Below are positions 1 to 8,008 of a stretch of DNA of 18,886 nt, one piece after another. A model generated the notes under the pieces. The model was not told where the DNA came from, ran no database searches, and saw only the letters and a program-made list of their open reading frames with translations. The first letter of the stretch is position 1; every line of letters starts with the position of its first letter. Source of the DNA: JBBRNH01 sp038230415 (GTDB lineage: Bacteria > Bacteroidota > Bacteroidia > Cytophagales > Spirosomataceae); NCBI GenBank assembly GCA_038230415.1, contig JBBRNH010000098.1:1-18886 (forward strand). Direction: 5' to 3'. The position numbers and the translations under genes are program-made.

Positions 1-573
1 CATCAATTGCGTGCGGCTGGCGTTGGTTACGTCAGTCACGTGCAGGCCGGTGGTCAGGTGCCAGACCAAAAATGTGTCCATCGTGCCAAAGAGCGCGTCG
101 CCGGTTTCGGCATCTTGGCGCAGGCCCGGCACGTTATCTAATAGCCAGCGGAGTTTCAAACCGGCGAAGTACGTGGCGAGGGGAAGCCCGGTTTTCTCGC
201 GGAACCGATCCTGCCCCAGCGGACTACCGGCGGCAAACTGATTCACGAGGTCGGCGGTTCGCATATCCTGCCAAACGAGAGCATTGTAATACGGCTTGCC
301 GGTATTCTTGTTCCAGACAACGGTGGTTTCGCGCTGATTGGTAATGCCAACGGCTTCTATGTCAACAACTTGCAAGCTGGCGTTGATCCGGGCTAAGGCG
401 ATTACTTCGAGCGTGTTGCGCCAGATTTCTTCGGGGTCATGCTCCACCCAGCCTGGCTGCGGGTAAATCTGGGCGTGTTCTTTCTGGGCCTGCGAGATAA
501 TGGTTCCGTTGCGGTCGAAGACAATGCACCGGGTGCTGGTGGTTCCCTGGTCAATGGCGGCAATGTAAGGCAT
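1..573 (-). CDS. glpK: Glycerol kinase, N-terminal part (cut by window edge)
   Basis: Phosphorylates glycerol to sn-glycerol 3-phosphate with ATP in the cytoplasm. The frame read from ATG at 573 is open for 191 codons to base 1 with no stop, against about 500 residues for the family, so roughly 60% lies outside the window. Family signatures are clear: the phosphate-binding DQGTTSTR at residues 8-15, GWVEHDPEEIW near 42, the GITNQRETTVVW segment near 75-86, VWQDMRTA near 98, TGLPLATYFAGLKLRW near 127, FGTMDTFLVWHLT and VTNASRTQLM at the end. Together these are diagnostic of FGGY-family glycerol kinase rather than xylulokinase or gluconokinase. It is divergent from the alditol oxidase-like gene, with 78 bases between the two start codons. 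A glycerol facilitator or glycerol-3-phosphate dehydrogenase might follow beyond the left edge, but this cannot be seen. Confidence 0.95.
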   Translation of the reverse strand, partial: MPYIAAIDQGTTSTRCIVFDRNGTIISQAQKEHAQIYPQPGWVEHDPEEIWRNTLEVIALARINASLQVVDIEAVGITNQRETTVVWNKNTGKPYYNALVWQDMRTADLVNQFAAGSPLGQDRFREKTGLPLATYFAGLKLRWLLDNVPGLRQDAETGDALFGTMDTFLVWHLTTGLHVTDVTNASRTQLM

Positions 574-651
574 GAGGGGTCGGGGTTTTGTTGCGTATAT
601 TTCGCTGTAAGTTTATCAAGAAGAATCAGATTAAGAAAATTACCCGAAGCC
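574..651. promoter_or_regulatory. Divergent intergenic region of glpK and alditol oxidase-like gene
   Basis: Seventy-eight bases separate the two start codons, so both promoters must lie here or inside the opposite gene. On the plus strand TATATTTC (596-603) resembles the Bacteroidota -7 box TAnnTTTG, but no TTG element is visible at the right distance. On the minus strand TAATTTTC (complement of 634-641) also resembles that box. No strong ribosome-binding site precedes either start. The promoter assignment is a weak pattern match. Confidence 0.25.
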
Positions 652-2001
652 ATGAACCGAAACACATTTCTCAAAACTTCCTCCGCGCTCGTGGCCGGGG
701 GGCTGCTCTCGCCGTTGGTGTCGCTTAACCAACCACCCAGAACCGTTCGTAAAAACTGGTCCGGGAACTACACCTACAAAGCCCCGACCCTGCACCAGCC
801 CAAAACCGTAGCAGACATCCAGGCAATTGTCAAGACCGCAGGCAAGCAAAAAGCCCTCGGCTCGTGCCACTGTTTCAACGACATTGCCGACAGCCCGCAG
901 AGCCAAATCTCGACCCAGCATCTCACCAGCATCGTTGGTATTGACGAGAAAGCCAGCACCGTTACCGTTGAAGCCGGGGCGCGGTACGGCCAACTCGCCC
1001 CACTGCTCGATGAGAAAGGATACGCCCTGCATAATTTGGCCTCGCTGCCCCATATTTCGGTGGCCGGGGCCTGCTCAACGGCAACGCACGGGTCGGGCGT
1101 GACAAACGGCAACTTAGCCTCGGCGGTGCGGGGTCTGGAATTGGTTACGCCCAACGGCGAGGTGATAAATCTGAGCCGCGACAAAGATGGCGATGCCTTC
1201 AACGGCGCGGTGGTGGGTTTGGGGGCGTTGGGCATTATCACCAAGGTCACGCTCGCCATCGAAAAAACGTATCAGGTGCGGCAGGATTTGTTTCAGGATT
1301 TGCCCCTACAATCGCTGAAAGACCATTTCGACGCGATTTTATCGAGCGGATACAGCGTAAGTCTGTTCACCGACTGGCAGAACCAGAACATCAGTCAGGT
1401 GTGGGTAAAACGCCGGGCCGAAGCCGATACCAAAGACCTCGGAGCCGATTTTTACGGGGCGAAAGCCGCCACCAAAAACCTGCATCCCATCACGCGGCTA
1501 TCTGCCGAAAACTGCACCGAACAGTTGGGCGTGGCCGGGCGGTGGTATGAGCGGCTGCCGCATTTCAAGATGGGGTTCACGCCCAGCAGTGGCGAAGAAC
1601 TGCAGTCGGAGTATTTTGTACCCCGGCAAAACGCCCTCGACGCGCTGCTTGCCATCGAGAAAAAGGGGAACCTGATTTTTCCGCAGTTGATGATTTCCGA
1701 AATCCGCACGATAGCCGCCGACGCGCTCTGGATGAGTCCGTGTTATGGGCAGGACTGCGTGGCGATTCATTTTACGTGGAAGCAAAACTGGCCCGAAGTC
1801 AAGAAGTTACTGCCGATGATCGAGGCAGAATTAGCCCCGTATCAGGCGCGGCCACACTGGGGTAAATTGTTTACGATGGCCCCGGCGGTGTTGCAGTCGC
1901 GGTATAAAAAACTGCCCGATTTTCTGGCACTGGTGAAGCAATATGACCCGCAACGGAAGTTCAGCAATGCGTTTTTGACCCTGAACCTGTACGATGCCTG
2001 A
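652..2001 (+). CDS. FAD-linked oxidase, alditol/xylitol oxidase-like (D-arabinono-1,4-lactone oxidase family)
   Basis: A 449-residue flavoprotein probably oxidising a sugar alcohol or aldonolactone with O2. The FAD-binding (PCMH) domain contains SCHCFNDIAD (71-80), where His73 matches the histidine that carries covalent FAD in Streptomyces alditol oxidase, and ATHGSG (144-149). The C-terminal ALO domain has SEIRT (349-353), where Glu350 and Arg352 match active-site residues of alditol oxidase, and HWGK (402-405). The frame extends upstream to 439, but that part runs through the opposite glpK start, so ATG 652 is preferred. The first residues (NRNTFLKTSSALVAGGLLSPL) look like a Tat signal with only one arginine of the pair, so export is possible but doubtful. 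Substrate is unproven. Divergence from glycerol kinase suggests polyol use. Confidence 0.85.
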   Translation: MNRNTFLKTSSALVAGGLLSPLVSLNQPPRTVRKNWSGNYTYKAPTLHQPKTVADIQAIVKTAGKQKALGSCHCFNDIADSPQSQISTQHLTSIVGIDEKASTVTVEAGARYGQLAPLLDEKGYALHNLASLPHISVAGACSTATHGSGVTNGNLASAVRGLELVTPNGEVINLSRDKDGDAFNGAVVGLGALGIITKVTLAIEKTYQVRQDLFQDLPLQSLKDHFDAILSSGYSVSLFTDWQNQNISQVWVKRRAEADTKDLGADFYGAKAATKNLHPITRLSAENCTEQLGVAGRWYERLPHFKMGFTPSSGEELQSEYFVPRQNALDALLAIEKKGNLIFPQLMISEIRTIAADALWMSPCYGQDCVAIHFTWKQNWPEVKKLLPMIEAELAPYQARPHWGKLFTMAPAVLQSRYKKLPDFLALVKQYDPQRKFSNAFLTLNLYDA

Positions 2002-2027
2002 GACGCTGCTCAGGCGGGGCCGTTTTT
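1996..2027 (+). terminator. Weak hairpin between convergent genes
   Basis: GCCTGAG (1996-2002) pairs with CTCAGGC (2009-2015), and a TTTTT run follows at 2023-2027. The stem is only 7 bp and overlaps the stop codon of the flavoprotein gene. The U-run starts 7 bases after the stem. It sits in the 24-base gap between two convergent genes, where a terminator is expected, but the structure is marginal. Confidence 0.4.
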
Positions 2028-3348
2028 ATTTCGCTGCCGCCACCCGCCAGATTCGGTTGCCCGCATCGTCAGCAACGAGCAATGAGCCATCGGGCAGAAC
2101 CGCCACGCCCACCGGACGACCATATACTTTTTTAGCGTTGGCGGCAAACCCCGTCAGAAAATCTTCGGGCGGACCGGGTTTGCCGGTTGTAAACGGCACA
2201 AAAACCACTTTATAACCAGCCAGTTCAGAGCGGTTCCAAGAGCCGTGTTGCCCCACAAAGGCACCGTTGCGGTAACGGGCCGGAAACGCAGGTTTGTCAT
2301 AAAACGTAAGTCCGAGCGAGGCCGTGTGTGCGCCCAAAGCCACATCGGGTATCATTGCTTTTTTCACGAGGTCGGGGCGTTCACCGGCCCGGCGCGGGTC
2401 TTCGTTGGCCCCGTAGTAACTGTACGGCCAGCCATAAAACGCGCCTTCTTTCACGCTCGTCAGGTAATCCGGCACCAGGTTATCGCCTAATTCGTCACGC
2501 TCATTCACCGCCGTGTACAGCACATCGGTTTGGGGTTGCCAGTCCATACCAACGGGGTTTCTGAGGCCGGTGGCAAACGGGCGTTCGCCGGTGCCGTCGG
2601 GGTTCATTTCCAGGATGGTGGCCCGGCGCGTTTCGGCCTCAACGCCGTGTTCCTGCACGTTGCTGGCCGAACCGACAGAGACGTAAATCTTCTTGCCATC
2701 GGGCCGGGCAATGATGTTGCGCGTCCAGTGATTGTTATATCCTCCGGCGGGTAAGTCTTTGATTTTCTGTGGCTTGCCGGCAAGTTTGGTATCGCCCGGT
2801 TGATACGGAAACCGCAGCAGCGCGTCGGTATTGGCAATGTAGAACGAGTTGCCCAGAGCCAGCATCCCGATGGGTTGATTCAGGTTCTCGGCAAAGATTT
2901 CGCGGAGGTCAGGCCTGCCATCCTGGTTGGTATCGCGCAAGAGGGTGATGCGATTGGCACTCTCGCCCATCCGTTGCGATTGGGATTGCCCGATTACGGT
3001 AGCCACGATTTTGGCCGTGCCTTTGGGCTGCGTGTTGGCTTCGGCCACAAACACATCGCCGTTGTCGGCCACGTAAATCCAGCGCGGGCTGACTAAATCA
3101 CGGGCGTATTCGGTCACCACAAAACCAGCCGGAGCAGTAGGCATCTGACCGTCTTTCCAGCCGACCACCTTCGTAAAATTCAGGGCTGATTTGGTGGAAT
3201 AGGGCGCGGGCAGCGTGATGGTTCCAGCGGTGGTCTGCACCGACACCGGGCGGCCCGTTTGTGCCGGTTGAGAGCGGCAAGCCGAAAATAGAAGGCTCGC
3301 CGAAACGAGAACCAAAAAACCGTTTTTCATAATCGTTGGGATTTTCAT
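2026..3348 (-). CDS. Sorbosone/glucose dehydrogenase-like beta-propeller lipoprotein
   Basis: A 440-residue protein with an N-terminal lipoprotein signal (LLFSAC, Cys24), so probably anchored in the periplasm or at the cell surface. The body resembles the L-sorbosone / PQQ-dependent soluble glucose dehydrogenase beta-propeller family: LVSPRWIYVADNGDVFVAE, then ITLLRDTNQDGRPD, the repeated FATGLRNPVGMDWQP, then DNLVPDYLTSVKEGAFYGWP, FVGQHGSWNRSE and a final LPDGSLLVADDAGNRIWRV. Such proteins often oxidise aldoses at the expense of PQQ, but cofactor and substrate are not shown here. Start 3348 (MKIPTIMKN) is chosen. ATG 3330 (MKNGF) would also leave a good lipoprotein signal, and the longer frame to 3441 runs into the upstream gene. 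It lies 41 bases behind the aminotransferase on the same strand and converges on the flavoprotein gene. Confidence 0.88.
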   Translation of the reverse strand: MKIPTIMKNGFLVLVSASLLFSACRSQPAQTGRPVSVQTTAGTITLPAPYSTKSALNFTKVVGWKDGQMPTAPAGFVVTEYARDLVSPRWIYVADNGDVFVAEANTQPKGTAKIVATVIGQSQSQRMGESANRITLLRDTNQDGRPDLREIFAENLNQPIGMLALGNSFYIANTDALLRFPYQPGDTKLAGKPQKIKDLPAGGYNNHWTRNIIARPDGKKIYVSVGSASNVQEHGVEAETRRATILEMNPDGTGERPFATGLRNPVGMDWQPQTDVLYTAVNERDELGDNLVPDYLTSVKEGAFYGWPYSYYGANEDPRRAGERPDLVKKAMIPDVALGAHTASLGLTFYDKPAFPARYRNGAFVGQHGSWNRSELAGYKVVFVPFTTGKPGPPEDFLTGFAANAKKVYGRPVGVAVLPDGSLLVADDAGNRIWRVAAAK

Positions 3349-3389
3349 GGATAACGGCTTACGCAACGGTTTGGTTATTGATACCGGAA

Positions 3390-4550
3390 TTACGCCCCAA
3401 TCCGCGCCACCGCTTCCCGAATCCGGGATTCGGGCAAACACAACGACACCCGCACATACCGCGCTCCGGCCTGACCAAAAATGAATCCCGGTGCAATGAA
3501 CACGTGTTTTTCACGCAGCAAGTCATCAATCAATGTCTCCGCCGAAGCCACCGAATCGGGCAGTTTGGCCCAGATAAACAAGCCTTCCTGATCGCGGGTG
3601 TAGGTGCAGCCGAGCGCATCGAGCAGCGCATAAACGGCGGCCAACCGGCCTTCATACACGGCGTTGCGGGCCGCGTGCCAGTCGGCGGGCAGGCCGAGGG
3701 CTGCGATGGCGGCTTCCATCACGGGCCGGAACATTCCTGAATCAACGTTGCTTTTGATCGTCAGCACGGCATCTATGTAGGGTTTGGCCCCGGCTAACCA
3801 ACCCACCCGCCAGCCGGGCATATTGTGCGATTTGCTCATCGAGTTCAGTTCAACGGCCACGTCTTTCGCGCCGTCCATCGCCAGCAGGCTGATCGGCGGT
3901 TTTTTGTTCAGTACCAAACTGTACGGATTGTCGTGGCACAGGAGCAGTTTATGGTCGTGGGCAAACCGAACGGCCTGGGCAAACAGGGCGGGCGTGGCGG
4001 GTGCGCCGGTGGGCATATTGGGATAGTTGAGCCAGAGCAGCCGGGTGCGGGCCGTTACCATCCCGACCATTGCCGCCCAGTCGGGTTGCCAGCCATTGCG
4101 TTCGGGCATGGGGTAATCGCGGGTGATGGCTCCAACCAACTGACTCACAGCGCGATAGGCCGGGTAGCCTAACTCCGGCACGAGTACCTCGTCGCCTTCG
4201 TTGAGAAACGTGAGCGACAGGTGCGTGATGCCTTCTTTGGAGCCAATCAGGGGCAAAATTTCGGTATCGGCATCGAGCGCAACGCCGTAGGTCTGCCCAT
4301 AAAACGTGGCGATGGCCCGGCGCAGCCCCGGAATACCTTTGTAAGATTGATAGCCGTGCGCGTCAGCCTGATGGGTAGCCGCGCTCAGGGCCGCAAGGAT
4401 GGTTTCGGCAGGAGCCATATCGGGGTTGCCGATGGCGATGTTAATCACATCGTGACCGTCGGCCATCAGGCGACGCACCTCCGCGAGTTTCACCGAAAAA
4501 TAGTACTCCTGCGTTTGCTGGGCGCGGGCGGCAAGGGGAATAATGGTCAC
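3390..4550 (-). CDS. Class I/II PLP-dependent aminotransferase
   Basis: A 386-residue fold-type I aminotransferase. Visible landmarks are AIGNPDMAP (39-47), the substrate/PLP loop GYQSYKGIPGLRRAI (66-80), Asn178 in NYPNMPTG, Asp207 and Tyr210 in HDNPYS, the Schiff-base lysine Lys240 in NSMSKSHNMPGWRVGW, Arg248, and the C-terminal carboxylate-binding arginine in ARYVRVSLC. The sequence fits the broad aspartate/aromatic/LL-diaminopimelate aminotransferase group, and the exact amino donor cannot be assigned. The start is GTG (complement of 4548-4550), because the neighbouring sequence offers no better ATG before the conserved N-terminus. It sits 41 bases after the beta-barrel gene and 41 bases before the sorbosone-dehydrogenase-like gene, all on the minus strand, so co-transcription is plausible although no functional link is obvious. 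Confidence 0.9.
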   Translation of the reverse strand: MTIIPLAARAQQTQEYYFSVKLAEVRRLMADGHDVINIAIGNPDMAPAETILAALSAATHQADAHGYQSYKGIPGLRRAIATFYGQTYGVALDADTEILPLIGSKEGITHLSLTFLNEGDEVLVPELGYPAYRAVSQLVGAITRDYPMPERNGWQPDWAAMVGMVTARTRLLWLNYPNMPTGAPATPALFAQAVRFAHDHKLLLCHDNPYSLVLNKKPPISLLAMDGAKDVAVELNSMSKSHNMPGWRVGWLAGAKPYIDAVLTIKSNVDSGMFRPVMEAAIAALGLPADWHAARNAVYEGRLAAVYALLDALGCTYTRDQEGLFIWAKLPDSVASAETLIDDLLREKHVFIAPGFIFGQAGARYVRVSLCLPESRIREAVARIGA

Positions 4551-4591
4551 AAGTCAGTTGGTGGTAAGCCGCAAAAATACGGTGAACGTCC

Positions 4592-5185
4592 TTACCGCCC
4601 AATCCGGTAGTTGAGACCCACGCTGCCCTGCCACCGGCTGCTGCACGGCACCATCTGGCTGCGGTTGCCAATGGCCTGGTGGTCGAGCATAATTTCTGCC
4701 GACCACCGCCGACCAAGCCGGTACTGAATCCCCGCGCCGACGCTCAGGGTGCCGGCGGGTTGGCGGCTTTCCTGCCGGGTGACGGTGGGACGCGCCGGGT
4801 CGGTTTTGTCGAAGGTATATTGCCGGGCCACCGTTTGTCCCCTGAAATAGCCAACCTGCCCAAAAGCGGCTATCTTCTTGGTTTTCAGGAGGTAATACCG
4901 GGTTGTGATGCCTACGCTGCGGTAGGATACGGTACGATCTACGGTTTGAAAACGGCCCTCGACTCCGACCGACCAGTTATCCCGCACGAAATACTGAACA
5001 CGCGGCTGAATTTGAGCGGACCCGCCCAGGTCGGCCCGGCTCACCGGGGTTCGGCTCACTGATAGCCCGGCCTGCCACGTTCCCCGAACAAGGCCATTGC
5101 CTGGGGGGATAGTCGGTTCGGGAGATAACTGTGCGAAAGCCGCCGACGAAAAAAGCAGCAAGGGCAGCAACAGACTTGATTTCAT
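4592..5185 (-). CDS. Outer-membrane beta-barrel protein, small
   Basis: A 197-residue protein with a Sec signal peptide (MKSSLLLPLLLFSSAAFAQ, likely cleavage after AFA). The rest alternates polar and hydrophobic residues in short strands, for example RVQYFVRDNWSVGVEGRFQ, GITTRYYLLKTKKIAAFGQV and GAGIQYRLGRRWSAEIML, and it ends VGLNYRIGR. This is the pattern of an outer-membrane beta-barrel of the OMP_b-brl / PorT-like size class, with about eight strands. No catalytic motif is visible and the function is unknown. The gene has a 100-base gap upstream in which its own promoter could lie, and is followed at 41 bases by the aminotransferase gene. Confidence 0.75.
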   Translation of the reverse strand: MKSSLLLPLLLFSSAAFAQLSPEPTIPPGNGLVRGTWQAGLSVSRTPVSRADLGGSAQIQPRVQYFVRDNWSVGVEGRFQTVDRTVSYRSVGITTRYYLLKTKKIAAFGQVGYFRGQTVARQYTFDKTDPARPTVTRQESRQPAGTLSVGAGIQYRLGRRWSAEIMLDHQAIGNRSQMVPCSSRWQGSVGLNYRIGR

Positions 5186-5286
5186 GAGCCAATTCGATTT
5201 TTGATAGTAGATACCGAAACCGACCGAAAGGGTTGGAACGACGGTGAATTTTATTGATTCTAACAGGCAGTACCACCAAAAACGGA

Positions 5287-6282
5287 TTAAGGCTTGCCCG
5301 CTGCCGTGCGTAACACATCACTGATTGCCTGTTCGACTACGTTGGCGTGAGAAAACATCAGTTCGTGGCCTGCACCCGGCACCTCAATCAGCCGCGCACC
5401 GGGAATGAGCGCACTAAATCGCCGGGCCATATCAATCGGTACGTTCTGATCGAGTTGGCCGTTTACAACCACAAACGGAACCCGGATGGCTCCGTAGCGC
5501 GGAATAATGAGCGAATCGAGTACGGCGGCATCATGGTCAATGGCCCAGTTTTGCAGCGTTTGCGGGCGCATCAGCAGGGCCGTGTAAGCCGCCACATAAG
5601 GCGCGGGGGCAGTGCCTTCGGGCGCAAATGCGTGGTCTAAATTAGGCTTGATTGCTGATTTCCCGAAAGGGACGTACACCGTGTTTGCCAAAAGACTCCC
5701 CAAAACCGGAAGCCGGAGCAAGTCATACTGCCACGACGGTTCGCGGTCGCGGGTATTGAAACAAGCCCCGCCGAGGGTGACAACGCCCGCAATTTCATCG
5801 GGATATTCTTCGGCGAAAAGTGTTGCCACTTGGCCTCCGCGTGAATGTCCCACCAGTACCGGCTTCCGAACGCCCATCAGTTGCAGGCCGCGGTGAATGT
5901 ATCGAACCTGACTCAAAATGGATTGATGGGGCAGGGTTTCGCTGAAGCCAAAGCCGGGCCGGTCAAGGGCAATTACATCATAATGCCGGGCCAAACTGTC
6001 GAAATTTGCCATTGTCCAGTCGTAGGTTGAGCCACCGTCGCCGTGCAGTAGCACGACGGTTGGGCCCCTTCCGCGCCGGATATAGTGCAGGGCTTTGGGT
6101 GGATAGCCGACCTGCACAAAATCGCCGTTTTCAGAAAAATAGCGGCTGGTTGCTTCCGTAAGAGACGACCTTGATTGTGAAAAAAGCAAGTAAAAGCTCA
6201 GAATACTTCCCACAAAAAGTACGTAGCCAATCCTGAGTTTAGCCAGTATTCGACGGTCGGGCTTGCTGATGTAGTTATTCAT
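5287..6282 (-). CDS. Alpha/beta hydrolase with N-terminal membrane segment
   Basis: A 331-residue alpha/beta-fold hydrolase. A hydrophobic stretch at about residues 18-35 (IGYVLFVGSILSFYLLF) follows a basic N-terminus and is likely an uncleaved signal anchor, placing the enzyme outside the cytoplasm. The oxyanion segment HGDGG lies at 80-84, the nucleophile elbow GHSRGG at 145-150 (Ser147), the acid probably Asp278 in NGQLDQNVP, and the histidine His306 in GAGHELMF. The triad is complete, so it should be an active esterase, lipase, haloalkane dehalogenase-like or C-C hydrolase; the substrate is not predictable. Its ATG overlaps the stop codon of the Uma2 gene (ATGA at 6279-6282), suggesting translational coupling. 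Confidence 0.85.
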   Translation of the reverse strand: MNNYISKPDRRILAKLRIGYVLFVGSILSFYLLFSQSRSSLTEATSRYFSENGDFVQVGYPPKALHYIRRGRGPTVVLLHGDGGSTYDWTMANFDSLARHYDVIALDRPGFGFSETLPHQSILSQVRYIHRGLQLMGVRKPVLVGHSRGGQVATLFAEEYPDEIAGVVTLGGACFNTRDREPSWQYDLLRLPVLGSLLANTVYVPFGKSAIKPNLDHAFAPEGTAPAPYVAAYTALLMRPQTLQNWAIDHDAAVLDSLIIPRYGAIRVPFVVVNGQLDQNVPIDMARRFSALIPGARLIEVPGAGHELMFSHANVVEQAISDVLRTAAGKP

Positions 6283-6791
6283 CGGAACACGGCTTTCAGG
6301 TCAATCGAAATGCCGGTGGTAGGATCGGTGAGGGGTTCGTTATGGAAAACGAGTTCGTCGGCGTTGGGTTGCAGGATAACCACCGTGCGAAACAACGGCT
6401 GCACGAGCCAGTACGATTTGGTGCCAGCGGCAAAATAATCAGCGGCTTTTTCGGTCAGTTCAGTATCGCTTTGCAACGGAGAAACAATCTCGATAACCGT
6501 TAGCGGCACCGCACTTACCTTCACTTCGTCTTCGCGCCAGTTTGAGGGTTCGGTGGGAAAAATGCTCAAATCCGGCACAAATGGCGGGTTCGGAGCCTTG
6601 AGCGACAACTCGCTCATAACATCATACTGATTTTCGTACGCATTCAGTACTTGCTGACTAATGCGAGCCTGGAGTTTTCCGTGATTCCTGCTGGGCATAG
6701 GTTTGTGGCGTTCGATTTCGTACTGCGTTAATTCGGTAATAGCCGGCTGTTCTAAAACCGCTACTTCTTCGGGGGCAACAAGGGTTTCCAT
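6279..6791 (-). CDS. Uma2 family (DUF820) putative restriction-like endonuclease
   Basis: A 170-residue protein with the PD-(D/E)XK layout typical of the Uma2/DUF820 family: PDLSIF (Asp74), then VIEIVSP (Glu101), then EKAADYFAAGTKSYWLV (Lys115 to Val130). These proteins are numerous in cyanobacteria and filamentous Bacteroidota; a nuclease fold is well supported for the family, but a physiological target is not. The length is slightly below the usual 180-200 residues but all family blocks are present. Divergent from pyrF with 57 bases between starts; it overlaps the following hydrolase gene by ATGA. A possible minus-strand promoter is the TATCTTG in that gap, which is a weak match. Confidence 0.85.
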   Translation of the reverse strand: METLVAPEEVAVLEQPAITELTQYEIERHKPMPSRNHGKLQARISQQVLNAYENQYDVMSELSLKAPNPPFVPDLSIFPTEPSNWREDEVKVSAVPLTVIEIVSPLQSDTELTEKAADYFAAGTKSYWLVQPLFRTVVILQPNADELVFHNEPLTDPTTGISIDLKAVFR

Positions 6792-6848
6792 AGTCGTTTA
6801 ACCGTTTTTGCTGAATTTTACGACAAGATAACGCCAAAACACAAACCA

Positions 6849-7664
6849 ATGACCGCTGCCGACCTCACCCTCCACATCCGCCAGAAACAATCGTACCTCT
6901 GCGTTGGCTTGGATACTGACCCCCGAAAACTGCCCAAACACCTGCTATCAGAACCCGACCCGGTGTTTGCTTTCAACCGGGCCATTGTGGAGGCCACCGC
7001 CGACTTTGCCGTTGCCTACAAACCCAACATTGCCTTTTACGAAGCGCAGGGGCCGCGTGGCTGGGAAAGTCTGCAACGCACCTTGGAGATTATCCCCGAC
7101 GACTGTTTCACCATTGCCGATGCCAAACGGGGCGACATCGGCAACACATCAGACCTCTACGCCCGTGCTTTTTTTGACCCCGCAGCCGCCGGGCTGAACT
7201 TCGATGCCATCACCGTTGCGCCCTACATGGGCCACGATTCGGTGCAGCCGTTTTTGACCTATCCCGGCAAGTGGGTCATTCTGCTCGCCCTGACCTCGAA
7301 CCCCGGCAGTGCCGATTTTCAGCGGCAACCAATCGGCGATCAGGAACTGTATGAGGTGGTGCTGCAAACCGCCCAAACCTGGGCCGGCCCCGACCAACTG
7401 ATGTTTGTGGTGGGGGCCACCCAAACCGACCAATTAGCGCACATTCGGGAGATCGCGCCCGACAGTTTTCTGCTCGTGCCGGGCGTGGGGGCGCAGGGCG
7501 GCTCGCTGGCTGAGGTCTCGCGGGCGGGCATGAACGCAAATGTGGGGTTGTTGGTCAATGCCTCGCGGAGCATTTTGTACGCATCATCTGGTCGCGATTT
7601 TGCCGAGAAAGCCAGAGCCGAAGCGCGGGCAATGCAGGAGGATATGAGCCAATACCTGCAATGA
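6849..7664 (+). CDS. pyrF: Orotidine 5'-phosphate decarboxylase
   Basis: Decarboxylates OMP to UMP, the last step of de novo pyrimidine synthesis, in the cytoplasm. At 271 residues it matches the longer type 2 OMP decarboxylases found in many bacteria rather than the roughly 235-residue E. coli type. Key segments: CVGLDTDPRKLP (18-29), VAYKPNIAFYE (55-65), and the catalytic DAKRGDIGNT (91-100) with Lys93 and Asp96, then VPGVGAQGGSL and VNASRSILYAS near the end, which bind the phosphate. Start ATG 6849 lies in AAACCAATG with no clear ribosome-binding site. Its TGA (7662-7664) overlaps the ATG of the BrnT-like gene, so pyrF drives translation into a toxin-like module. Confidence 0.96.
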   Translation: MTAADLTLHIRQKQSYLCVGLDTDPRKLPKHLLSEPDPVFAFNRAIVEATADFAVAYKPNIAFYEAQGPRGWESLQRTLEIIPDDCFTIADAKRGDIGNTSDLYARAFFDPAAAGLNFDAITVAPYMGHDSVQPFLTYPGKWVILLALTSNPGSADFQRQPIGDQELYEVVLQTAQTWAGPDQLMFVVGATQTDQLAHIREIAPDSFLLVPGVGAQGGSLAEVSRAGMNANVGLLVNASRSILYASSGRDFAEKARAEARAMQEDMSQYLQ

Positions 7665-8008
7665 GTACGTTTCAGTGGGACGACGGAAACACCGCGCACA
7701 TCGTTGACCATTACCCGGAACGGGCCAACACAATGCCGGAGGTAGAGAGCGTTTTCGCCGACTCTAATTTTCGGCCACTCGCCGACCGTGTAGATAATCG
7801 GGGAGAACAGCAGTATCGCGGAATAGGTCTGAGCAACCAAAATAGGCTGTTGTATGTTGCTTTTTCGATTAGGAACGGCCAAATTAGGCCCATCAGTTGT
7901 CGGCCAGCCAGCCGAAAAGAACGAGACCGATATGATCAAAACATCCAAACGCCCAACCCGGAAAACAGTGTTGGCGATACCCCAGACCCAGACAATAGCC
8001 GTGATTAA
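7661..8008 (+). CDS. brnT: BrnT family toxin-like protein (type II toxin-antitoxin)
   Basis: A 115-residue protein whose first 93 residues follow the BrnT ribonuclease pattern: FQWDDGNTAHIVDH at the N-terminus (W6, D7, N10, H13), EVESVFAD (27-34), RGEQQYRGIG (47-56), LLYVAFSIRNGQIRPIS and the signature RPASRKERDRYDQ (81-93). Family toxins are RelE-like RNases that inhibit translation and are neutralised by a partner from the adjacent gene. The start overlaps the pyrF stop (ATGA), and the 3' end overlaps the next gene by 77 bases in another frame. Residues 91-115 (mainly polar, proline-rich) exist only in that overlap and are beyond the usual BrnT length. Activity is inferred from family resemblance only. 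Confidence 0.78.
   Translation: MSTFQWDDGNTAHIVDHYPERANTMPEVESVFADSNFRPLADRVDNRGEQQYRGIGLSNQNRLLYVAFSIRNGQIRPISCRPASRKERDRYDQNIQTPNPENSVGDTPDPDNSRD

Noticed and set aside
439..651. Upstream extension of the flavoprotein reading frame
   Set aside because: It runs antisense through the conserved N-terminus of glycerol kinase; the leader peptide and family N-terminus begin at 652.
7636..7660. AGGAGG (7636-7641) as ribosome-binding site of brnT
   Set aside because: It is 19 bases from the ATG, too far for normal use; the ATGA overlap with pyrF explains translation better.
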